A DNA stretch of 64,000 nucleotides from Diaporthe sp. PMI_573 (Eukaryota > Ascomycota > Sordariomycetes > Diaporthales > Diaporthaceae). This document shows, piece by piece, positions 24,157-33,996 of the stretch. The position numbers were made by a program, and so were the translations under genes. Position 1 is the stretch's first letter. Each line of letters starts with the position of its first letter. Location: NCBI GenBank assembly GCA_021399435.1, contig JAJTUP010000006.1, positions 124,001 to 188,000 on the forward strand. Reading direction: 5' to 3'. Below the pieces are notes generated by a model that did not search any database, was not told where the DNA came from, and was given only the letters and a program-made list of their open reading frames with translations.

Positions 24157-25478
24157 CTTGGAACGACACGCCTCACCATGGCTGATCGGAAGGTTTGATC
24201 CCCGCAGTAAGTGAGGTCGGGACGCGCCTGAGAGCCGCATGATGTCACGGCCCGCGTTCGCTTATCGTCGGCTAACACCAACCGTGAGTTAAAATGTGGG
24301 GATTTGATTGGTTCAGTGCTTATTTGATTTGTACATTTCAGCAGATAAATTATAATACGCTGGGAAAGGAAGTGATAGAATTGATTTCACAGTGCTGTTC
24401 AGCGAGTTATCTTCGCCTGTTCCGAAGATCTGAGTCTGGAATCTACCTAGCTAATCCTAGCTTACGTCTACATGGCTGACAAGCGTGGCCTGGTTGGGCT
24501 CTCTCTGATCTCGCATGGTCCCGTGTCTTATCTCATGTACTAAGTACCAAGTTAGGCTCATGCCAATATTTGAAAGCTAGTCTTTTGAAATGCAGTTTCC
24601 CCTTGTTACACCAAGACTGATTTGGACGACAAGATGGACAATGTTCTTCAGTCCTTGCTCACATCCAGGTCTTGATCTGTTCCGTGGCTAACATGAGTCG
24701 AGTCTCCACAAGAACTCAGATTGATATCTTGGAGATTCAAAACGAAATCCATACAATATCTGAGAGCCCATGGCAACTTTGTGAATTCTTTATAATTTCT
24801 TTTCTTACTCCTTGGCTTCGCTGTATGAAACGTAATACCACCACATCAATCAAAGGATGGGGATAGGGCTAGGGCTAGGGATAGGGATATTCAGAGGCTG
24901 TCATCTTCCACCCGAATCTTTGGTAAGTTGTTCCGATATCATAAACAAATCTCCTTCTCTTTACTGTTTGTTAGGAATGGCACGATGTTATATAGAGGAT
25001 CTCAAAACCAATAGATAATCTCTGAGCGAAACAAGCTGTCGCTCGAGCTTCCGTTCAATGCAACGGAAGCCTCATGTTGTAGGACTTGGAAATTGGGTTG
25101 ACAGGTTGCACTGATTACTTGGTGAGCTTGGAAAATGACTTCAAACCTGTTATCTCCGTCCTATCCCCATCAATCGGCAACTAAGACAGATGTGCGAATC
25201 ACCAGGGCAGCTTATCGCATGGTGATGATCGCTTCTCCAACTCTTCGATAGCGTCGAACCTATCTCAGGCAGGTAGGTAAGCAAGCCGATGTAGGAGTAA
25301 GCCCAGGATGCAGCTCACAATTATGGCCGTAGTAACGAACGCCAGAAGCGGCAATTGATTACCAAGATGGTTGTCCCAGTGTACATACCCTCGAACATCT
25401 GCTCCGCCCAAAGACAGATGATGCTTATACAGTCTCACGTCTACACCTCCTAAACTTCCCCCGCGGGCAGCCATCGTC
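24157..25478. other. divergent promoter region, no gene seen
   Basis: This 1.3-kb region lies between the lyase and the permease. It contains the possible alternative lyase start (24240), a telomere-like stretch at 24858-24890 and otherwise AT-rich sequence. A small minus-strand frame at 25265-25486 with a hydrophobic end has no supported start or homology. Confidence 0.5.
24858..24890 (+). repeat. interstitial telomere-like repeat
   Basis: Five consecutive six-base units of the form A/C-TAGGG lie here (GGATAGGGCTAGGGCTAGGG and on). Fungal telomeres are usually TTAGGG, so this is a degenerate relative at best. A short chance repeat is also possible. Confidence 0.5.
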
Positions 25479-26988
25479 ATGTTCAAACACTACGGGAAGA
25501 AGGGCCACCAGCCCGACACCTATCATGAGTATGGATACTCAACCGAAACCCCGCGCCAGGACCACGCTCCCGCAGACGACGTCTTCGGAGACGAGGAGGG
25601 CGCGCAGGTGAGACAACAATTCCCCGGCCAACCCCCCAACACCAGACAGACACTTCCACTGACCGTACCTCCCAGATCCACTACCGGACCATGACATGGC
25701 CCCTCGTCGCCGTCCTGATGATCGCCGAGATCGTGTCGAACGGCATGCTGTCTCTCCCGTCCAGCCTGGCCGTGGTCGGGATCGTGCCAGGCGTCATCGT
25801 CATCGTCTTCCTCGGCGTCTTCGCGACCTTCACGAGCTGGCTGCTGATCCAGTTCAAATTGCGCCATCCTCAAGGTGAGAGAGGAACCAAGGCATCAGGC
25901 CAGAACTTGGCTCCCACGATGGTGGGCTGACGACGTGAAACATGACAGTCCACTCCATGGGCGACGCAGGAATGATCCTCTTCGGCCCAGTCGGCCGCGA
26001 GGTCCTGGCAGCAGGGACCATAATCTTCGCCGTCTTCGCGACGGGGTCGCAGTTCCTCGCGGGCCAGACGGCACTGGCAACACTATCCGACAGCCGGCTG
26101 TGCCTGATGCTCTACACGGGCATCTTCACGATCCCCACGCTCCTCTTCTCCCTGCCCAGGACGCTAGACCGCCTCTCATGGCTCAGCGTCCCCGCCGTCA
26201 TCTCGATCCTGGTCGCGGGCATCGTAGGCATGGTCGGCGCGGGCCTGCACCCAGCCGAGGGGCGGACGGTCGAGATAGCCAGGTCGTCCGACTTCGTGAC
26301 CGCGTTTGTGTCAATCACGAACCCCGTCTTCGCCTACGCGGGCCACTTCATGTTCTTCATCCTCATCTCGGAGATGAAGGACACCCGCGGCGCGATGAAG
26401 GCCGCGTACATCCTGCAGGGGTTCGCGACGAGCTTCTACGTCGTCTTCTCGGTGGTTACGTACTACTACCTCGGGTCTGAGGTGGCCAGCCCGTCCTTCT
26501 CGTCGCTGCCCCCCGTGTGGGCCAAGGCGGCCTACGGCATCGCCATCCCGAACTTCCTGATCACGGGCTCTCTTTACTCGCACGCCGCGGCGAAGCTGAT
26601 ATTCGTCAGGATGTTCCGGCGCTCGCGGCACCTGCACCAGCACTCGGTGCTCGGCTGGGGGGTGTGGGTGTTCCTCATCTTCCTGGCCAACGGCGCCGCG
26701 TTCGTGCTCGCCGTCGGCGTGCCTATCTTCAACTACCTCATCGGCATCGCGGCGAGCTTGTTTGCCTCGTGGTACACCTATGGCATCGCTGGGTTCTTCT
26801 GGCTCTACGACGCACACCACTTCGGGATGGGAAAGAAGGAGTGGTCTAGGTCCTGGGGTATGACGACCATCAGTATCTTGACAATTCTAGCAGGTCTTTT
26901 TATTTGTGTGGCCGGGATGTATGTCACAATTGACGGCATTGTCGTGGCTTATCGGGATGGGACTGTGTCTGCTCCCTTTAGCTGCTAG
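25479..26988 (+). CDS. neutral amino-acid permease, mtr-like (AAAP family)
   Basis: This is a transporter of about 455 residues related to the Neurospora N-system permease mtr, which imports neutral aliphatic and aromatic amino acids at the plasma membrane with protons. Three exons fit: 25479-25607, 25676-25874 and 25949-26988, with introns of 68 and 74 bp. The first 43 residues are hydrophilic. TM1 follows TWPLVAVLMIAEIVSNGMLS and contains the glycine and proline residues typical of the amino-acid permease fold (SLPSSLAVVG). About eleven hydrophobic segments are readable, with the conserved block GTIIFAVFATGSQFLAGQ in the middle and ending in a hydrophilic tail at SAPFSC. No lesion is visible. 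Substrate range beyond neutral amino acids cannot be read. It is divergent from the lyase for leucine catabolism, which may be coincidence. Confidence 0.88.
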
Positions 26989-27370
26989 AGATGGACATAT
27001 CCAAGCGGCTAGGTTAGAAAGATGCTGCAACTCACGGTCACGTAAAGACGGCGCACCAATGCGCTACAAGTTACTAGACAAAGGCAGTGACTGCGCTCTT
27101 GACTGGAGAGCATACATAAACATTATCAAACACAGTTGTCGGTAATATGCTATATTCATCTACTTTTGTACCGTTATCATACTGACAGCGATACTATATA
27201 GACAAATACAGCTGAATGAATGGCTATGCGGTCTGCACGAATTCACTTTTGAATCTCCCAGCGGCGAGGAAAACGTGACCCAGCCTCGGCGTTGAAAAAA
27301 TTACACAAAGGAATGATCCAGGTTTCAATACACATTAGATACCCACTAGGCAGTGAGAAACCATTAACAA
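26989..27370. other. convergent 3' region
   Basis: This region holds the permease 3' end and the 3' end of the convergent secreted-protein gene. I see no other gene. AT content is higher around 27140-27350. Confidence 0.55.
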
Positions 27371-28378
27371 TTACTGCAAGCAGACCACACATCCCTTGCT
27401 CATCATCCCCGGCCAGCTAGCTGCCAAGGTATTTCCAGCACAGCAAATCCATTAAACAGTGTCATCCTAGGGGGAAGGGGGGCAAGGCGAAGGAGTGGGG
27501 TTGCAAAAGACATACCAGCAATGACAACCGTGAAGTTCTTGCCTCGGAGCTCGCCGGTGTTGATGCCGTCCCAGGGATAAAGCTTGTTCTTCCACAGGGC
27601 GCAGACGATGGTGGTCATGGACGTCGGGTTGGGGCACGAGGAGTCGGTGCTGGGCGTGACGGTCGGGGACCGAAGGTAGACTTGAAGGGGGAGGGGGGAC
27701 GAGTGACAGCCCTCCATTTTCTACGGCTGTCGTGAGGTGAAGGGAAAGCCCCGTGACTGGCGTCATCGAGGTTCTCGCTCACCAATATTTGGAAAAAGAG
27801 GTTGGGGGAGGAGGGGGGGGGAGGGGTTGGAGAGGTCGATGGGCGGGCAGGTCAGGGGGCGCTCACAGGTGTTATAAGAGTTACACTTGACACCAGTAGC
27901 ATTAAGGGCGTTACACGCCTGCTGGCAGTTCCACGGGCTATACATGGGCTGGTTGATCCAGCCGAGGTAGGTATTACCACTATACTCAAACGCGTCATTG
28001 TCGTTGACCACCGAGATCAGAAAAGACGAGTTGCTGACGCCGGGGGCGGTGGCGTTGGCCTTGAAGGGCGCGTACGCCGAGAACGCCGCCGGCGTGTCCG
28101 GGCTGTTAACCGGCGGGCCCCAGCCCATGCGCGTCTCAGCGGCGCAGGGGGGGGAGCGTCCTCGAGGCCCCGCGGGCGCCGGCGCCGGCCATGGCCATGG
28201 TCTCTTCCTGTCGGCGCCGGGGGAACTCGAAGGGGGACTCGTGGATGAGCTCCGAGAAGGGCCAGTCGGTGCTGCTGTCCTGGACGGAGTAGGCGTGGGC
28301 ATCGTCGGCATATGGCATGGCGAGGGCGGTGCCTGCTGCCGACATGAGGCACAAAGCCTGGACGAATAGCTTGACCAT
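27371..28378 (-). CDS. secreted fungal protein of unknown function, poly-C frameshift
   Basis: From the ATG at 28378 the chain begins MVKLFVQALCLMSAAGTALA, a clear signal peptide. It then reads about 60 residues and enters an eight-C run (plus 28147-28154). With eight C it stops soon after; with one C fewer it continues CAAETRMGWGPPVNSP. The second part has NTYLGWINQPMYSPWNCQQA and cysteines typical of a family of secreted fungal proteins. A 186-bp intron (27681-27866) joins NSYNT to FYLRSPTVTPSTDSSCPNP, and exon 2 ends at 27516 at GKNFTVVIA. The last exon is uncertain: a stop at 27462 after one residue, or at 27371 with 15 more. No function is known. No intron can explain the frame change, because no GT occurs between the two frames. 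Either a homopolymer error or a real inactivating slip. Confidence 0.6.
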
Positions 28379-29781
28379 GGTTGATGTGACTGAATCGATG
28401 TGTGAGCTGACTGGTGTTTTGTCCGGCAACAGCGTGTCTCCTAACAGAGGGTGCAGAAAAGAAGAGAGAGGAACAGGAAGCAGACAGCCCCATGGCCCGG
28501 GACATGTCCTGGCCTTTATTCAACACCGACCCCGAACATGATCATGCGAGGCCTTGTGTTATAGACTCGTCAAGAAGTGCAATGGACTGCATCCATGCGA
28601 TGCGCCGTCGTGGTGTTGAGTCGCGTCGCTGGCTTTGTTGGGACAAGAGCAGGCGGCGAGCCATAGGTAGCAAAGTGTTGGTCTCAGAAGCTGCTTCTTA
28701 TCTCCCCGTTGCCTCGATTTGCAACCGTCAAGGCGTAGAGAGTTCCTGGTCCGAGCTGTGAGCTGCCATAGCTGTCGACCTAGCTCTCGAGCTCATATCC
28801 GAGCTTGGAAGAGGGGGGAGCGCAGCACATCCCAGGTCATCGAAGTAAATACAACCAAACCTGCCCAGACTCGCTTCGGATAACACAAAAGGCTGTATAG
28901 TTGGCTTCGAAATAAAATCCCCCTCACGAAGCTCGAAAATGATCAGACGCAGTGGAGGACATGCGCATACCCGAAGCCGGTCGCCCACAACTCCTTCAAG
29001 CAGAAACCTCCCGCACCCATCCCACACGATGCTCACTCGCGTCGAGCAACAGACGCGCGCAACGCTCTGTTGGCATACTAATTTAGTCTCCAGTATGCAT
29101 AGCTTAGTAGGCGGCCATGGGAGCTAGTTCGTCAAACCGCTTCCTGACAACTGAGACGCCAGGCCTGCCCTGGCCTGGATCGACACTCTGGCACATGGTC
29201 AAGCTATTTGACGGAGCAGCATATGTGTGTGAACCAGAATTGACCCTATTGGACCGTAGTCATGCCAAAAAAGATTGGGGGCTGTCGACGGGCAGAAACT
29301 CGGCGATGACTTCGTTCAGTCTCCCAAGGATGTGTCAAATCTAAGCTAACCGGCCAGTTTTTGTTGAACTTCCGGCATCATGCCGAGAAAACAACATCTG
29401 GATGGCCTGATGCCATGTGACAGAGCCATCTGGTTTGCACCGACATCTCCTGCCCGCAAGGCAGGTCCTCGCTCTACATTATCACAATGCACAATCAGTT
29501 ATGGTAGGGATCCCGCGATTGTTGTTACGAAACATTGTTTCTTACTCCTAGACCCTATGTTTTAAAGAGAAGCGAAAATGCACAAGCATAATTGGTATCA
29601 TAACACCGATACTCGACAAACACTGTCAAAAAAGTCATTCGTTCAGTCGGGCGCGTGTCGTTTGTTGCCGAATCATCAACCCCCCTCTAGTGCTTTCCCC
29701 TCTTTCCCATGACAGGCTCTAGTCACTAGATTCTTTTCTCTTGTGTCCCACGCAGCTTCGTCGTGGATCCTAGTAGGGCAG
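28379..29781. other. intergenic, no supported gene
   Basis: This contains the upstream region of the secreted-protein gene and the 3' region of the GH72 gene. Small frames at 28414-28761, 28939-29127 and 29380-29565 have no homology or convincing context. I see nothing else. Confidence 0.5.
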
Positions 29782-31640
29782 TTAGCCCAGGAAACCAACG
29801 AGGAAGCTGGCTGTGACAGCAGAGACCATGGTCAAAGCCATCCAACCGGCCTGAGCAGACCCCACGCCGGCGGCTGCGCTCTTAGAGGACGAGGAGGAGG
29901 AAGAGCTCGAGCCTGAGCTGGTGCCGGTAGAGGAGGAGCTTCCGGAGCCAGTGGCCGCCTGGGTGTTAGCACCAGGCGAGTTGATCTCGTTGTCACCGAG
30001 CGGGACGACGGCAAGGTCGGAGATGACATTTCCGTCGTTGTCCTTGACGGTGACCGTAACAGAGTAGTCAGCTGTTTTCATTTGAGTCAGCCGAGTGGTC
30101 AATTTTGTTTCTGTTACTTTGACATTTTTACTTACCAATCGTGACGATCTTTCCGACTGGCTTGGGGCTGATACCGTTCTCGATAAGCGCCGAAGCGTTG
30201 GGCGGGAGGACAGGGACGGTGAAGTTGCTAGTGAAACCCTTGGTCGTGATCAGCTTCTCGCTGCACTTGGGCGCGGGGCTGCTGTCCTTGGATGGAGCAA
30301 TGCCCTGGATGGTGGTGAAGTTCAGGCCAGCGTATTGCTCCTTCAGGGCGTAGTAGTCGCCCATGACCTGGGCAGAACCATCCGAGCTGATGTTGACCAG
30401 ACCATAGTTGTTCTCCTCTTGCGCGTACTCGTAGACGATGCCACCGCTGAAGACGTTCTGCATCTCGTCGCTGTAGATCTCTGGTACCTCGGTGAAGACA
30501 CGGGGGGAAGGTGTGTTGCAGCCAAATTCGGAAAAGAAGATGGGAACAGAGGAGCCCTCAAATCCCGCGACAAGGTCGTTGTAACCGGACTCCTGGAAAG
30601 TGCTGTTGCCACACCATGAGTAGCTGTTGAGGGCGAAGAGGTCGACGCGGCTCTGCTCGTCCTCCTCATCCTCACACTGCAGGTACTGCCACGAGTCGAA
30701 GAGGATGGACCTGACGTCGGCAGCGCTGTAACCGACGGGGATAGCACGGTCGGCGTTCTTGGCGATGTAGTTCTTGAGGTCACGGGTGACGGCACGAATG
30801 TAGGGAGGGACGGTAGCGCCGTTATCCTCGTCAAAGATGACCTCGTTTCCGCTGAAGAAGGCGGCCGTGTTGGGGTAGTCCTTGAAGGCCTCGACGACAG
30901 CGAAAGTCCTGTTCAGGTAGCCGGCGTAGTAAGACTCCCAGGGCGCAGCAGAGCTAATGCTTTCACCGGGAAGAGGAGAGTTGACGTCCAGGAACATGTA
31001 CATGCCGGCCTAAATAAACGCACAGAGTCAGCTCATACTCGGCCGAACATATCGCTCTCTGCGGGCGACATTGCAGGTCGGCTCGGTGTCAGGACATACG
31101 GCATTGAAGATCGAGACACACTCGTCGTGGTTCACGTCGGGATCAATGTTGTAGACGCGAATGGCGTTGACGCCAAGGATCTGCATGAGGGCCGCATCAC
31201 GAAGACACTCGTCCTTGTTGCTGAGGGGGTCGACGCCGGACCCGGGGTTGTATCCGGCAGAGCCACCGGGCTGGTAGGCGACACCGACGATCTGGTAACG
31301 GGCACCGGTGACGTTGTTGACGAAAAAGGAACCCTGGACGTCGATGGCAGGCACAGCTGCAGCCAAGGAGGCGGCGCCAACGAGGCCAAGGGCGGTTCGT
31401 TGGAACTGCAAAGCTTGGTTAGCGTTTGCCGTTGGAGATTCAGTTTGCGCGAAAGGTGAGGCTTGGTGCGTGGCGTCGACTCGCTAAGACATGAAAGGGT
31501 GGCACTGATGGGTATGCTATAAGGTTTGGCACCCGTTGGAACCATGCAGATCAGGGATCAACGGCGGTGCTGATCAGGTCTCCAAGTCAAAGGGAACTTC
31601 TCAACAGCCCAAAGGGCTTGTCACCAAAACTTACAAACAT
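29782..31640 (-). CDS. GPI-anchored 1,3-beta-glucanosyltransferase (GH72, Gel/Gas)
   Basis: The enzyme cuts and rejoins beta-1,3-glucan chains at the cell wall, lengthening them. About 491 residues in four exons: 31640-31635, 31405-31100, 31009-30136 and 30071-29782. The first coding exon is only ATG TTT, before a strong GTAAGT donor; the acceptor at 31406 has a GCTAAC branch motif. The result starts MFFQRTALGLVGAASLAAA, a signal peptide, whereas without this exon no ATG is available. The acid/base glutamate is E160 in the GNEV motif and the nucleophile is E265 in FFSEFGCN, matching the usual pair of Gel enzymes. There is no CBM43 domain. The tail is serine-rich and ends in a hydrophobic segment (WMALTMVSAVTASFLVGFLG), as for a GPI signal. 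Two other introns are 90 and 64 bp. No lesion is seen. The family assignment is firm; the short first exon is inferred. Confidence 0.9.
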
Positions 31641-33996
31641 GATGACGGCCTAAACAGGTGGTGAGGCGTCAAGTGGTGAGGTGATCAACAATGATGCTTT
31701 TGGACACAAGCTGGAAAGGAGTCAAGGTTGCCAAATGGACGCTGATGTTGGTTGTGTCAGATAGACAGGCGCAGGGGTCGAGTTCTAAACTTGGTGTCTC
31801 GTTCGTCCTCGTCTGTCGTTGTCGATTGACTCACTCAGCTGAGTCGTCCTGGAAACAGGATGTTCGATGGTTCAAATATGGGAAGGAATGGACGACCACA
31901 CAAGCGGGTGGAATTCGGCAGTGGGGACCTTTTCGGGAGATGCCCTACTGGTTCAAATAAAAACAGTGCAATGAAGGAGCGACTGAAGGTGAGCAGACAG
32001 ACAGAGAGAGTGAATGTACTGGCTGACACGGCCTTGGGAAAAGATCAGGAAAGACCAGGACGTAGGAGGGAAGGGCGGGTGGAATGGGCGGGCAGGGTTC
32101 ATTTATGATTCGACCCGACTCTTATCTCACGATGCGGCCCGCTCAGCGCCTACACCGAACAGAGGAAAGGGCCTCCCGACCTGGTGGGGATTGCCTTCTA
32201 TTTGCTTGATTAGTCTACTGTTACTGTCTATTGCACCTGCCCTTTCTCTCTCTGAATTATATGCAGCTAGTTCCTGGCGATCGACCCAACTACTCTCCCC
32301 CCCTGTCGCCCATGCAGGGACCAAGTACACTAGATTCAGCACCCCCATCAGAGGAAAGGAGGGCCAACCGTCAGGACAGTGGGATTGGCACGATTGGGCA
32401 GTCGGGCCTTCGATCCAACCCTGGGAAGATTCTTAAGGTTAATATCAAGGCCGAGGTGGAGGGGCTCAGCCGGGCCAAACAGCATCCCCAGCGCCCGCCC
32501 GTTGAATTACCACACCCCTGAGGCCGCGTCGGGTTCCCACCCCAGCGGCTAAGCCTTTTTCTGTCGACGTTTCACGAGATCTTCGCACTGCAGGGATTGC
32601 CTCATCTCGCTTTGTGCGACTCGCCGTCTCAAGTTAACGGGTCTGCCAATCTCGTCCTCTCTCATTGTTTTCCCAGCAAGAGGCAAACACAACACGGCTG
32701 CGCGATTCGTTGCACACACTCGACCCAGATTCGGCAAAACATTCAGCTGCCTCTTCGGCACTTTGACAGGCTGATCTGAGCTTAGCCTGCACGCACGAGA
32801 ATAGACACACGAGGTTCTGACTGTGGGAAGAGGAGCCGCCCTAAGGACGGACCCTTGTCAAAAGAACAATAGCTTCGAGTTCGAATACGACCACGCGCTT
32901 CCTCCGCTTCAACGCTACGTACGGATGGAGCGAGCGGCCAACATCCGTCGCTCACCGAGCGGGCGTGGACCCCGTGGGCAATTCACGAATGCAGATCGCC
33001 CCCCTCCAAGCTGCCTCCCAACAGCTCCGGCGAGATATTCAGCAACCAGGACAGAGACAATCAGGCCAAATGCAGCTATTCTCGTGGAAACGCTGTCCTA
33101 CATGACAAACTCGAGTGCGGGGATCTACCTCCGGTAAGACTTGGAACGATATCAGCCATCTCAATTGAACTAATGGCATTTTGTCACGCATGTTTAAAGT
33201 CCTTGTCAATCATGAAGAAAAAGAAGGCAGAAGTGTATTGGTGGTATCTCAGCTCAACTGCAAACAACAACAACAACAGCAAAATCTCTCTTCCTCTCAG
33301 AGGAAGGAGGCCGGCACAGGCATGGCATGGCATACGTCCGTCCCCGCCCACTGGTTCTCCTCTCATATCTGTCGACTCTCGAATCAAGATCCAACTGACT
33401 TGAGTCTGTCTTCTCGTCCAACTCCGAACAGGAAAGAAAAAAGGCTATGGGCATTTTTTATCTCATTCTCTTTCTCGTTTTTTTCTCTGCTTCTTGTGCC
33501 TTTTTGACTCCGAACATGAACGTAAGCGTGTGTATGGGAGGGGGAGGGGGCATGAAGGGGTGGTGATGAATCGTCACGGTGAATAAGCATTATGCGGTGA
33601 AGTGGTGCGGAAATATTGGCGATGATCGTATGGGTCAAAAGAAAAGGGCAAGAAGAAAAGAGAAGAGGGAAAACAACAGCGTCCGTCGCGTTCAAGGACC
33701 GAATGCGCATCATCGATGTGGCCAGGTCAAAGTGACGACATCGTGGTACCCACAGAACTCCTCGCCACCAAATGTGATGTGATGATAGCTCGCCATGCAA
33801 ACAAAAGCATCGAAATGAACAAGCTGATAGATTTGTAAACATGGTAGGGGGTAATATGTGCGAAAGAAGGTCCACCCCGTGAAAGGGGGGTTGTGAGAAC
33901 GGATTTGAAAAGCAATAGCTCGTCCATCCAAGCCAAGTCGCAAGGGGTCATATCGTAAGCGTGAGATATCCCCAGCCCATGTAAAAGGACTGAGGA
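31641..33996. other. intergenic, promoter of GH72 gene, no supported gene
   Basis: The first several hundred bases are upstream sequence of the GH72 gene; the last part (about 33500-33996) is the 3' region of the kinesin. A short CAA microsatellite lies at about 33264-33281. Open frames at 32014-32436, 32823-33137 and 33181-33507 lack homology. I see no other feature. Confidence 0.5.

Noticed and set aside
24157..24240. Lyase start at 24240 as the preferred start
   Set aside because: The start at 24156 gives a more typical mitochondrial presequence; I kept 24240 only as an alternative.
26311..26820. Long minus-strand frame opposite the permease
   Set aside because: It is an antisense shadow of a strongly biased coding exon.
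28130..28200. An intron that would explain the frame change in the secreted protein
   Set aside because: There is no GT donor on the coding strand between the two frames.
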